Shown: one piece after another, positions 33,789-44,834 of the stretch | Numbering within the stretch: the stretch's first letter is position 1 | How the letters are laid out: every line of letters begins with the position of its first letter | Notes under the pieces: generated by a model | Seen by the model: only the letters and a program-made list of their open reading frames with translations | Told to the model about the DNA's origin: nothing | The model's database searches: none | Translations under genes and position numbers: made by a program | Assembly: GCA_022826645.1 (NCBI GenBank) | Contig: JAJDUM010000044.1 | Location: 29,255 to 93,254, forward strand | Reading direction: 5' to 3' | Origin: Candidatus Poribacteria bacterium | GTDB lineage: Bacteria > Poribacteria > WGA-4E > PCPOR2b | DNA length: 64,000 nucleotides

Positions 33789-35825
33789 ATGAACGAGGAT
33801 TCAAAAAAGGAACAGGAAACAACGGATCAGCCCACGGTCGAAGTGGAAGCCACTGATGAAGTTGAAACTGAGGAGGAACTGGACACCTCTCCAGTGACCG
33901 ACGACGACCAGTCGGAGGAGCAACCTGCGGCTGCAGATCAGCCACAAGACGAGCAGCAGGATGCACCGTCAACGAAGGAGACAGAGGACAATGGCGAGGA
34001 GATCTCTCTGTCTGAAGATGAATCGGCAGCAGTAGAAGCGTCCGCTGAGACACCGGAAGCAACTCCGGAGCTTGTGGAAGTCGAATCCCTGGAAGAGGCT
34101 TATGATAATTCCCTCAAAGCTTTTTCGGAGGGCGAAATTGTCAAGGGTACTGTGATTAACGTCGATCATGACGAAGTTATGATTGATATCGGGTTCAAGT
34201 CAGAAGGATATATCCCGGTATCGGAGTTCCCAATTGGGGAGGAAAGTGCACCTCCCGTAAATGTCGGTGACCAGATCGATGTGTACATTGTCCGGAGAGA
34301 AGATTCCGAAGGTCAACTTGTCCTATCCAAGGAAATCGCTGACCAGAAACTGGTTTGGGACGAAATTACTGAGGCTTATGAAGCGGAACAGGTGGTGACC
34401 GGAACCGTCGTGCAGCGCATTAAGGGTGGGCTGCAGGTAGACCTTGGTAAGTTACGCGCCTTCCTGCCGGCATCTCAGGTTGAATTGCGGCCTCCACAAG
34501 ATTTTGACCAATATATCGGTCAGACACTTGAAGCCAAGGTTGTTAAATTGAGCAAGCGTCGCCGCAATATTGTCCTGTCACGCCGCGTAATCCTCGAGGA
34601 AGAGTTAGCAGCACAAAAGACTGCTCTCTTCGAGAACATCGAAACCAACCAGCTGCGACCAGGGGTTGTGAAGAGTATCACGACCTTTGGTGCGTTTGTT
34701 GATCTTGGTGGTATTGATGGTTTACTCCACAAAACAGATATGTCGTGGCGTCGAGTCAATCATCCCTCCGAAGTTGTTGCTGTGGGAGATGAGATAGAGG
34801 TGATGGTTATCTCTGTTGACCGCGATACGGAGAAGGTCTCTCTCGGGTTAAAACAGAAAACCTTGGATCCATGGGAGTCGGTCGAAGAAAAATATCCCAC
34901 TGGCTCCACCGTTACAGGGAAAGTGGTGGGCATTGTCAACTACGGGGCATTTCTGGAGTTGGAAGAGGGGGTTGAAGGACTCATCCATATCTCTGAGATG
35001 TCGTGGACCCGGCGAAACATTGCCCCGTCGAAGGTTGTTGCGAAGGACGATGTCATTGACGCAGTTGTTCTGGATATCGACAAGAATAATCAGAAGCTTT
35101 CTCTCGGATTGAAGCAACTGCATCCCAATCCTTGGGAGCTGTTGGAGACAAAATACCCTGTCGGTACAAAACTCACAGGCCGCGTGCGAAATCTCACCAA
35201 TTTTGGCGCCTTCGTCGAAATCGAGGAAGGAATCGATGGTCTGATCCATATTTCCGACCTGTCGTGGCTAAAGCGGATCGTTGATCCTCGCGAGGTCCTT
35301 AAGGAAGGTGACGAAGTTGAGGTCATGGTTCTAAGCATTGATCCAGCACAACAGAAGATTTCTCTCGGGTTGAAGCAGATTGAACCTGACCCATGGATAG
35401 AAGTTCCCAATAAATACAAAATTGGATCGGTCGTCCGCGGTAAGGTTGTGAATATTACCAGCTTTGGTGTGTTCGCACAACTTGAAGATGATATCGAAGG
35501 GCTAATCCATATTTCTGAATTAGCTGAACAACGTATCGAAAGACCAGAAGATATCGTCTCCGTTGGTCAGGAATTGGATCTGAAAGTCATTCACTTAGAT
35601 CCGACCGAACGCCGAATCGGGTTGTCCCTAAAAGCTGCACAGGCTGAACAAGATCGTGCAACCATCACTCAATACGAGCAGGAACAGGAAGTACGCTCAC
35701 AGGCGCAAGAAAAGGACCGGGAGGAACTGACTGCGTTTGGAGGGTTGTTAAAAGAAGAACTAAATCGATCCGGGTCTGAAGATTCGTCCAATGAAGAACC
35801 GGAAGAGGCTTCCAAAGAAAATTAA
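33789..35825 (+). CDS. rpsA: 30S ribosomal protein bS1 with six S1 domains
   Basis: From the ATG at 33789 the protein has 678 residues. An in-frame GTG at 33753 is the alternative. An acidic N-terminal extension of about 100 residues (EVEATDEVETEEELD type) precedes six S1 RNA-binding domains at roughly 115-190, 200-280, 285-360, 375-450, 460-540 and 545-625. Domains 3-6 carry the full GxVxxxxxFGAFV / GLIHISE / LGLKQ pattern, and domains 1-2 are the divergent ribosome-binding type. An acid-rich tail closes it. It delivers mRNA to the 30S subunit. Monocistronic with a hairpin terminator after it. Confidence 0.95.
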   Translation: MNEDSKKEQETTDQPTVEVEATDEVETEEELDTSPVTDDDQSEEQPAAADQPQDEQQDAPSTKETEDNGEEISLSEDESAAVEASAETPEATPELVEVESLEEAYDNSLKAFSEGEIVKGTVINVDHDEVMIDIGFKSEGYIPVSEFPIGEESAPPVNVGDQIDVYIVRREDSEGQLVLSKEIADQKLVWDEITEAYEAEQVVTGTVVQRIKGGLQVDLGKLRAFLPASQVELRPPQDFDQYIGQTLEAKVVKLSKRRRNIVLSRRVILEEELAAQKTALFENIETNQLRPGVVKSITTFGAFVDLGGIDGLLHKTDMSWRRVNHPSEVVAVGDEIEVMVISVDRDTEKVSLGLKQKTLDPWESVEEKYPTGSTVTGKVVGIVNYGAFLELEEGVEGLIHISEMSWTRRNIAPSKVVAKDDVIDAVVLDIDKNNQKLSLGLKQLHPNPWELLETKYPVGTKLTGRVRNLTNFGAFVEIEEGIDGLIHISDLSWLKRIVDPREVLKEGDEVEVMVLSIDPAQQKISLGLKQIEPDPWIEVPNKYKIGSVVRGKVVNITSFGVFAQLEDDIEGLIHISELAEQRIERPEDIVSVGQELDLKVIHLDPTERRIGLSLKAAQAEQDRATITQYEQEQEVRSQAQEKDREELTAFGGLLKEELNRSGSEDSSNEEPEEASKEN

Positions 35826-35844
35826 CACGTATGCATTCAGAAAA

Positions 35845-35884
35845 GTCAGATTGTGCTCCCTTGTGAAACGGAGTGCAATCTGAC
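35845..35884 (+). terminator. rpsA terminator-like hairpin
   Basis: GTCAGATTGTGCTCC (35845-35859) faces GGAGTGCAATCTGAC (35870-35884): 15 pairs, two of them G-U, with a 10-nt loop. It starts 20 bases past the rpsA stop. The following TATTTGAACC is only weakly T-rich. Confidence 0.7.
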
Positions 35885-36296
35885 TATTTGAACCTTAGTA
35901 TCAACCTAAGGTATAAATTGCTATCGCCTAGCTCTAGAATAGATTTTGATGATGGCAATCTGCCGTTCAGCAGTTACGATGAGGCATGAGGCGTAATTTC
36001 CTCCTTTCACGCTTCATGTTTCATTTATGGCTGGGGTGATTGTCAAATCGTGCACAGGCTATGTGATACGATAATATGATTTCGTATATGTACCCAAGAC
36101 CTTACCATTATCTTTCCCCTGTTGCTAAAACCTTACACGGTTAGCAACAAATGGTTAGTATCGCTTCTCTATCACCTGCACTTGTTGGCGCTTATAGCTT
36201 TTCGCGCCTCATGTTAGTCCGTCTGTGCGCTAGGTCAGCCATCCAAAATGGCGGTAGTTGAGTTGGCAAACGTTCTCAAGAATTGGTGATAGGATA
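35885..36296 (+). other. Long non-coding leader upstream of metK, left part
   Basis: Part of a 625-base gap before metK with no open frame that looks coding. It holds a 9-bp hairpin TGTTGCTAA/TTAGCAACA (36120-36128 with 36141-36149), whose loop side carries CACGGTTAGC (36136-36145). That 10-mer returns at 36412-36421 in a second hairpin. Whether it is a leader or contains a small RNA gene cannot be told. Confidence 0.45.
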
Positions 36297-36421
36297 CTCT
36301 CTCCAGCAATACCCGCTCAGATCGTCGGAAATCCCTAATAACTGCCAAGGATTTCTCATGCTGCCTGATTGGAGAGAGGAGGGGATATATTTAACCTTGG
36401 CACACATTAGCCACGGTTAGC
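36297..36421 (+). promoter_or_regulatory. Candidate structured RNA element in the metK leader
   Basis: A closing stem CTCTCTCCA (36297-36305) with TGGAGAGAG (36370-36378), 9 perfect pairs, encloses GCA/TGC (36306-36308 with 36359-36361) and a hairpin GAAATCC/GGATTTC (36328-36334 with 36349-36355). A further hairpin follows, TAACCTTGGC/GCCACGGTTA (36392-36401 with 36410-36419, one mismatch). The gene downstream makes SAM, which invites a SAM- or SAH-sensing role, but I could not match a known SAM or SAH riboswitch consensus. Confidence 0.45.
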
Positions 36422-36509
36422 TTGAGGTTTTGTGATGCTCAAAAAAACAGGGTTTTCGAAGAATTGTTGATACACCGAGTATAAAAGTATTAAATCAGGA
36501 GAAACTCAA

Positions 36510-38938
<2,429 letters not shown>

Positions 38939-38955
38939 TGTAAGGGGACTGACTC

Positions 38956-39192
38956 ATGAAAAAATCGGATCTCTGGGAAAGTATCATTCTGCTTGTGTCG
39001 GCGATTCTACTTGTGCCGATCTGGATGTACAAGTCAAATTCGGCGCGACTGTCTGACAGCATGTTCAAGCTGTATCAGATACTGCAAGTGGTATTAGTCG
39101 TTGTCCTTGTTGTTATCTTGGTTCGGCGCGTTCGGCGTGTCATCACAGCACTACGTGAAAACAAAAACCGTCAGGGCCCCTTTCCTTCCTAA
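38956..39192 (+). CDS. Small two-span membrane protein
   Basis: Seventy-eight residues with two hydrophobic spans (ESIILLVSAILLVPIWMY at about 9-26 and ILQVVLVVVLVVILV at about 42-56), a basic loop RRVRRVI after the second, and a polar tail. Not recognised. It starts 18 bases after ahcY, with AAGGGGAC upstream, so it belongs to the metK operon. It could help membrane attachment or transport of adenosine or homocysteine (guess). Confidence 0.65.
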   Translation: MKKSDLWESIILLVSAILLVPIWMYKSNSARLSDSMFKLYQILQVVLVVVLVVILVRRVRRVITALRENKNRQGPFPS

Positions 39193-39247
39193 ATCCACTT
39201 TCACACGGTAGCGAACTTCCGAATAGATCTGGTTGCGAGGTTGATTC

Positions 39248-40153
39248 ATGAGTATTTTAGTTGTCGGATCCGTTGGGCTGGATGATGTTAAGACCCACGC
39301 CGGTAAAGTCGAAAACGCGCTAGGGGGATCGGCTATCTACTTTTCCACGGCAGCGAGTTTCTTCTATGATTCGATTCGGTTGGTCGCTGTTGTCGGAGAT
39401 GATTTTCCCCAAGAGCATCTCGATTTCTTGGCGGCACGAGGGATTGGACTCGAAGGCTTGGAACAGATCCAAGATGGCAAGACCTTTCGTTGGGGCGGAG
39501 ACTACACAAGCGATCTCAACGCTGCGACGACGCTCTTTACCGATCTGAATGTCTACGGTGACTTCAGTCCGAAGCTGCCGGAGACGTATAAAGACACTCC
39601 CTACGTTTTTCTTGCTAACATCAATCCTGAATTGCAGCTGAATGTGCTTCGGCAGGCGACAACCCCGAAATTGATCGTATGCGATACGATGAATCTCTGG
39701 ATCAACAACAGTCTTGACGCGCTGATGCAAACTTTGAGCGAAGTAGACATCCTAATCCTAAACGACGGGGAAGCGCGTCTGCTGACGGGGGAAAGCAACC
39801 TAATCCGTGCAGGGAAACAAATTCTCACCTACGGTCCAGACCGGGTTGTTATTAAAAAGGGGGAACACGGAGCGATTTCCCTGACAGATTCGACGTTCTT
39901 CGCTGCGCCCGCATATCCATTAGAATCAGTAGCCGACCCCACGGGAGCAGGTGACAGCTTCGCTGGTGGATTTCTAGGGTATCTCGCTTCGGTCGGAGAA
40001 ACCTCGGAGGCAACAGTTCGAAAAGCAGTTATCTACGGAACCGTTGTCGCCTCTTTCAATGTTGAAGATTTCAGTTTGAACCGTCAGCGCCGACTGACAC
40101 GATCCGAAATTGAAGACCGCTACCATCAAGTGTATGAAGCCGCCCTCTTCTGA
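39248..40153 (+). CDS. PfkB-family carbohydrate/nucleoside kinase, possible adenosine kinase
   Basis: A 301-residue ribokinase-family protein. It has ENALGGSAIYFSTAASFF, the two-residue GG switch, LNDGEARLLTGE, VIKKGEHGAI and the C-terminal signature DPTGAGDSFAGGFLGYLA (230-247) with catalytic Asp236. The family phosphorylates sugars or nucleosides. Because ahcY upstream releases adenosine, an adenosine kinase role would close the cycle, but this is inference from position. AGGTTGATTC precedes the ATG, which lies 55 bases after the membrane protein gene. Confidence 0.88.
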   Translation: MSILVVGSVGLDDVKTHAGKVENALGGSAIYFSTAASFFYDSIRLVAVVGDDFPQEHLDFLAARGIGLEGLEQIQDGKTFRWGGDYTSDLNAATTLFTDLNVYGDFSPKLPETYKDTPYVFLANINPELQLNVLRQATTPKLIVCDTMNLWINNSLDALMQTLSEVDILILNDGEARLLTGESNLIRAGKQILTYGPDRVVIKKGEHGAISLTDSTFFAAPAYPLESVADPTGAGDSFAGGFLGYLASVGETSEATVRKAVIYGTVVASFNVEDFSLNRQRRLTRSEIEDRYHQVYEAALF

Positions 40154-40212
40154 ATCTAAAATCCACGCGGCTCACTTCATACACAGCGCGCTGCGTCAAG
40201 AAACTCTGACAC

Positions 40213-41244
40213 CTACCTCGGCCCCTGCGCGATAAGCACCCACCACGGCATATTGCCTACATCATAAGTTTCCAGAGGATACAGATACCCGGCTTCCGCA
40301 TCAACTCGGTACGAAGCCAGTCGGTCAGCGGATTCGCCAGCACTGATCAGAAATTTGCCGGTCGGATCAATCCTAAAACAGCGTGGGGTTTTTTCCGTGG
40401 GGAAAAAACCGATAGATTCCAACGAACCGTCGGCATTTACGGCGTAGCCAGCGAGGCTATCATGGCCCCGGTTCGCGGCGTACATAAACTTCCCTGAGGG
40501 GTGCATCTCCAAACGGGCACATGAATTATTGCCGTTGTAACCTTTAGGCAGCGTCGAAAGTGTCTGGAAGGCAGTAAGTGTGCCATCACCAGCATTGAAT
40601 TTATAGGCGGTCACGCTGCTGCCCTGTTCGTTGTCCGCATAGACGAAGGGTTGGTTCGGATGGAAGCAGACGTGACGTGGACCATCTGCGGCTTCAGGGA
40701 TAGCTTGGGGTGTAGAATTGGGCGAGAGGGTTCCAGAACTGGAGTCAAACTGGAATTGAAAGATCGAATTGGTAGGACATGTGTGAGACACAAATACGAA
40801 TCGGTTTGATGGATCAATGGCGATGCCGTGCGCGTGTTCACCCGTCGAATGTGTATCGCTCGGTTCGTTGTCAAGTGTCCCGTCCTCCAGCAAAGGATAA
40901 ACCGTTACCTTGCCGGGGACATAGTAAGGTGTGATCAAATAGTCCCCCGTTTTATCAATCTCAAGGTACGCTGGATCTTCCAGCCCTGTCACGGTTGTGT
41001 TCATTAAGTCAAGTTGACCTGTGTTTCGGTCAACCTTGAAACTGATGATGTCTCCAGTGGCTCGAATCGCAGCGTAGAGGACATCCCGCGTCGGATGGAT
41101 ATTGAGTATGCTCGGAGGACTGTAGACCCCGACCTCCCCGTGGGGAGTAAGTGCTCCCGTCTCAGGTGACATATTGAAGATCGAAATTTTGTTCTCCCCT
41201 GCGATGGAGACATATACATATAGGCTTGGCTGCGGTGAATCCAT
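40213..41244 (-). CDS. Lactonase-family seven-bladed beta-propeller
   Basis: A 343-residue protein of the 6-phosphogluconolactonase (Pgl, YbhE) / lactonase family: YVSIAGENKISIFNM, HPTRDVLYAAIR, GEHAHGIAIDPSNRFVFVSH, PRHVCFHPNQPFVYADNEQGSSVTAY and the C-terminal FRIDPTGKFLISAGE. Each blade has a strand set with P-x-x-x-F-V-Y type ends. No signal peptide, so probably cytoplasmic. The lactone is unknown. It is convergent with the kinase and divergent from the alcohol dehydrogenase. Confidence 0.85.
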   Translation of the reverse strand: MDSPQPSLYVYVSIAGENKISIFNMSPETGALTPHGEVGVYSPPSILNIHPTRDVLYAAIRATGDIISFKVDRNTGQLDLMNTTVTGLEDPAYLEIDKTGDYLITPYYVPGKVTVYPLLEDGTLDNEPSDTHSTGEHAHGIAIDPSNRFVFVSHTCPTNSIFQFQFDSSSGTLSPNSTPQAIPEAADGPRHVCFHPNQPFVYADNEQGSSVTAYKFNAGDGTLTAFQTLSTLPKGYNGNNSCARLEMHPSGKFMYAANRGHDSLAGYAVNADGSLESIGFFPTEKTPRCFRIDPTGKFLISAGESADRLASYRVDAEAGYLYPLETYDVGNMPWWVLIAQGPR

Positions 41245-41498
41245 TCTATTCCTCGTTAGTCCAGAAGTATGCCATGGGGGTAAGTGAAATTGGTGATAGT
41301 ATAGAAAGAGATTATTGGGATTTTATTCAATCATCGCCCACCTGTCAAGGATTTTTCCCTTTCGGTTCCGCATCGAAGGTTTTCACTCCACCAACCCTTA
41401 CTCTCCAGTGATTCATCAGAGTTGATTCGTAGGGAACGCAGATCTGCGCTCCACCCGTTCTTGCCAAAAAAACTTGCTTCTCAACCTAGGAGGACACG

Positions 41499-42539
41499 AT
41501 GAAAGCCGCACGATTTTATGGCGGGAAAGATATACGACTCGAGATACTACCCGATCCAGTGCCGGAACAAGGTGAAGTACTGGTTCAGGTTGCGGCAACC
41601 GGCATCTGTGGTAGCGATCTCCACGGCTACCATGCCGAGAACCCCAAGCAGCTCGCTCCTCGTACTGCGGGGCATGAATTGACCGGTGAGATAGTTGCCC
41701 TCGGGTCGGAAAATGTCAAACACAGGGTAGGGGCCCGTGTTGCCATCGAGCCGACCATCCCCTGTAACGCGTGTCCAGAGTGTCTCAGCGGAAACTATAA
41801 TATCTGCTCTAACCTAGTACACATCGGTGGGAGCGCTCGCGCTGGTGGATTTGCTGAATATATGATCGCACCTGAGGATAACGTCTATATCCTCCCGGAC
41901 AATGTCTCTTTTGAAGCGGGGGCGTTAGCCGAAGTCTACGCCGTGGCTGTGCACGCCTTGTCTATGGTGCCAGTGAAGCCGGGCGATCAGGTTGCGGTGA
42001 TTGGCAGCGGACCTATCGGACTAACTATCGCTCAGATGGCACATCTAGCGGGCGCGGAGTCAGTAGCTATTTTAGGCAAACCCGACCGCCCACTGCAAAT
42101 TGCACAACGGGCAATGGGTGCAATTCCAATAAATGTTGACACAACGAATCCGGTGGAAGAGGTCAGGGCATGGACCAAGGGCAGGGGTGCAACCGTTGTC
42201 TTTGAAGCGGTGGGCGGCAAGGCAAACACGCTGATGCAGGCAACAGAAATTGCTGCCAAACGTGGGAAAATCTGTATGGTCGGCGGTCACGTCGCACCGT
42301 TCACGCTGGATGCCCGATACGCGCGTAGTCGTGAGTTGACCGTTACCTGGGCTTTCTGTTATGGACGCCGTGATGGGGAGAAGGAGTTCCAGATTGCGCT
42401 GAACTTGATGGGTGCAGGTAAACTCGATTCCACCCCGCTTATTACCCACCGTTTTCCGCTCCATGAGATTGAAGAGGCATTTGCCGTGGCAGATGGACGG
42501 GAGGTGCACGGTTCAGTAAAAGTTCTGGTGCTCCCCTAA
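41499..42539 (+). CDS. Zinc-dependent medium-chain alcohol/polyol dehydrogenase
   Basis: A 346-residue MDR enzyme of the sorbitol/threonine dehydrogenase group. Catalytic zinc Cys37, His59, Glu60 (GICGSDLHG, AGHE) and the structural zinc cysteines Cys89, Cys92, Cys95, Cys103 are all present. The NAD site is VAVIGSGPIGLTIAQMAHLAG. It oxidises a secondary alcohol of a polyol, sugar or amino acid. AGGAGGAC precedes the ATG. It is transcribed alone, divergent from the lactonase-like gene. Confidence 0.92.
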   Translation: MKAARFYGGKDIRLEILPDPVPEQGEVLVQVAATGICGSDLHGYHAENPKQLAPRTAGHELTGEIVALGSENVKHRVGARVAIEPTIPCNACPECLSGNYNICSNLVHIGGSARAGGFAEYMIAPEDNVYILPDNVSFEAGALAEVYAVAVHALSMVPVKPGDQVAVIGSGPIGLTIAQMAHLAGAESVAILGKPDRPLQIAQRAMGAIPINVDTTNPVEEVRAWTKGRGATVVFEAVGGKANTLMQATEIAAKRGKICMVGGHVAPFTLDARYARSRELTVTWAFCYGRRDGEKEFQIALNLMGAGKLDSTPLITHRFPLHEIEEAFAVADGREVHGSVKVLVLP

Positions 42540-42598
42540 TTCGAGGTTTTCCGCAGGTCAGTCTTATCTACAAGAACGCGAGGCAACTACGGAAGGGG

Positions 42599-42997
42599 TT
42601 AGAATGCTTCAGAAGTCGCCACCGGTTTTGTGCTGGTTTCTGTCTGCAAGATGCCGTTTCGGAATACATACCTTCGATCGCCATACCACTCTATTCGCCA
42701 CCGATCAAAGCCACGCTCAAACGTAACCACGCGCTCTGGATGTCCGAGTTCGGCATGGAGTGCCTCAACAGCGTGTTGATCGCGTGCCCCCAGATATTTC
42801 GTCAAAATAGCAACGCCGCCTAAAATCACGGCGAGCGCTAGCTTGCCCTGAGTTTTCACACTAATGCTGTGCGCACCTGAAGCGGTACCCAGCACTAAAA
42901 CGACCACTACAATGTAGCAGGTAAGTTTTGTTATAGGTTTGAAATGCGCCGCATGGGATGGAGCGTCACATTTCAAACCGGTATCTCTACTGTTCAT
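42599..42997 (-). CDS. Small membrane protein at the end of the Rieske operon
   Basis: From the ATG at 42997 it has 132 residues. The ATG overlaps the upstream Rieske stop as ATGAACAGTAG, so it is coupled. Two hydrophobic spans (LTCYIVVVVLVLGTASGA and LALAVILGGVAILTKYLGA) are followed by a hydrophilic C-terminal domain (GHPERVVTFERGFDRWRIEWYGDRR-like, then a strand). Not recognised. Its position suggests it works with the Rieske proteins at the membrane. Confidence 0.6.
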   Translation of the reverse strand: MNSRDTGLKCDAPSHAAHFKPITKLTCYIVVVVLVLGTASGAHSISVKTQGKLALAVILGGVAILTKYLGARDQHAVEALHAELGHPERVVTFERGFDRWRIEWYGDRRYVFRNGILQTETSTKPVATSEAF

Positions 42998-44735
42998 ACA
43001 GGTCAACCGCAGTTTCACCTTTTGCGAATCGTAGCGCTGTTTTTGCAGCGGAATCACTATTGGTGTTTTTACGCTCATCGGTGGTCCAACGCGCAAGTCC
43101 AACAAGCAATTGGTTCCGAGCCGGATGGTCTTCACAGAGTTTCCACTCATCAAAGGCGGTCCGCAATGTATGGAGGATATCCCAGCCGTTATCGTCCCTG
43201 AGGATACATTGTCCCAGTTCTGCCAGTAGCCTGTCGCCAGAGAAGGCGCTATTGAGATATCCTCGGGTTACCCGCCCAACCTCTTGGATCTGCACTGTTT
43301 CAATAGTGTTGATAACCTCCTCAATCCCAGCGTCTTCGTTTGGGGCATCGGAGGGAGTCGTACTCCGCGGGGCGCTGAGGGGCATCTGCCGAATGTTAAG
43401 CCAACGGTTACTGAAAAATTCCCATGCTACGTGGTAAAGTGCCTTGGCTGCGACCTGATAGCCACCAAACCGCAACGCTCTACGGATTGACGAGGAAAGC
43501 GTAATTTCCTGCCTCAACTCCCACCAGCCCGGGCTCATGCTTGCCGGGGTGCGTGCCATCCGGTCAGCACCCAGAAGTACCATTGTTTGAACGATTTGGT
43601 TTATTCCCGCGCCACTCTTTAACGCTTTTGTGACTGTATCAAAGGTGTCGTCGAGATCGCCGCTTGCAAGCCCCGCTGCAAAGACATCCTCGTCAAAGTC
43701 AGACGTGTCAGATGGTGGATTCGCAGCAATTTCGGCGAGAAAATCCGCCAGCGATTCCAGTTTGCCAATCGCCTCCCGCCGGATTTCGTCCGGTGCGCCG
43801 CGCCCGCGGCCCAAAACCTTCGCGGTGAGGCCACACACCAGCTCTTCGGAGGCTTCCCAGCCGAACTGTTCAAGCAGTTCCGCGAGATAGCCGATATAGA
43901 GCAAGCTATCACTGTGTCCCAAGAAAAATGGTTCAACAATACATTCATAAGCTAACGGGATAATTTTGTCGTCATGTCCACCGAGGCGGCGGGCGGTGAT
44001 CAAGCATTTTTCTATACCTTCCCACTCACGGTCGGCGGAGAACACGCGGATCCATCGCTCTAACTTCCCCCATGTGATCTCTCCCGGCAAGGGGGCAACA
44101 CTTGGACGATCTCCTGCTCGTCCCGATGCTCCCGCCGCTGCCATCATCAGTGGGATAAGGCGGTCCTCCGGTTCATATTGGTTGGCAACCTTCACACCGT
44201 TGACCAGATTAGCCAGTTGCCGTCCTCCCTCCCTCGCGTCCAGTTCGGTCACAAAATGTCTGCCCGCATGGCGCACCAATCGATTCAAGACATCACCTTC
44301 GGCAACTCCCCTCGCGAGTATAATTGCCACCGCTTTTGAAAGTGTCCAGTTGTCACCAAATAACATCCCTTCTTGGAGCAGGAGGAAGTGGGCGTCGTCC
44401 CGTTTGTTGCCACCACCAGTAATATCAATATATATGTCGTTCTCGCGCACTTCGACCGGGAACGTCGCCAAATCATCGCAGCCGCCTGTGAAGCAGCCGC
44501 CACCCCTCATGTCGTAGCTCCATCCATGCCAGTCACAAGTGAGCACACCGCCTCGTACACGGCCCCTCGTTAACGGGTAACCCATGTGTGGACATTGATT
44601 GTCGGTGGCGTAGATACCTCCATTGTGCTTAAACAGAGCGATGCTCTGTCCCTCAACTTTAATAGCTCTCGGTTTCCCCTCCGCGAGTTCATCCAATGTA
44701 GCAACTTTGACAAAGCTAGATGATGCGCTTAACAT
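42987..44735 (-). CDS. Rieske [2Fe-2S] domain fused to a large helical domain, copy A
   Basis: A 582-residue protein. Residues 8-108 are a complete Rieske ferredoxin domain with CPHMGYPLTRGRV and CDWHGWSYD (Cys48, His50, Cys67, His70). The remaining 470 or so residues are mostly helical, unlike Rieske oxygenases, and include RHAGRHFVTELD, YECIVEPFFLGHSD, LLYIGYLAELLEQFGWE, LGADRMARTP and SNRWLNIRQMP. I cannot place this domain with certainty. Its His- and Glu-bearing helices recall Baeyer-Villiger-type questin-oxidase-like proteins but this is weak. TGGAGGTTAATT precedes the ATG. No signal peptide. Immediately after copy B. Confidence 0.85.
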   Translation of the reverse strand: MLSASSSFVKVATLDELAEGKPRAIKVEGQSIALFKHNGGIYATDNQCPHMGYPLTRGRVRGGVLTCDWHGWSYDMRGGGCFTGGCDDLATFPVEVRENDIYIDITGGGNKRDDAHFLLLQEGMLFGDNWTLSKAVAIILARGVAEGDVLNRLVRHAGRHFVTELDAREGGRQLANLVNGVKVANQYEPEDRLIPLMMAAAGASGRAGDRPSVAPLPGEITWGKLERWIRVFSADREWEGIEKCLITARRLGGHDDKIIPLAYECIVEPFFLGHSDSLLYIGYLAELLEQFGWEASEELVCGLTAKVLGRGRGAPDEIRREAIGKLESLADFLAEIAANPPSDTSDFDEDVFAAGLASGDLDDTFDTVTKALKSGAGINQIVQTMVLLGADRMARTPASMSPGWWELRQEITLSSSIRRALRFGGYQVAAKALYHVAWEFFSNRWLNIRQMPLSAPRSTTPSDAPNEDAGIEEVINTIETVQIQEVGRVTRGYLNSAFSGDRLLAELGQCILRDDNGWDILHTLRTAFDEWKLCEDHPARNQLLVGLARWTTDERKNTNSDSAAKTALRFAKGETAVDLYEQ

Positions 44736-44834
44736 AATTAACCTCCAGTGTTATTCTGTCTGATATGTATCTGAATCATTGCCATGACGATCTGAATGCT
44801 TGACCCCAATTAGGGATCTGTAGGGGCGAACTGA

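Noticed and set aside
33712..34062. Minus-strand frame against the acidic start of rpsA
   Set aside because: A Pro/Leu/Ser-rich shadow of the Glu/Asp codons.
36297..36509. SAM-I or SAH riboswitch before metK
   Set aside because: The hairpin order and conserved loops of these classes could not be aligned; kept only as an unnamed structured leader.
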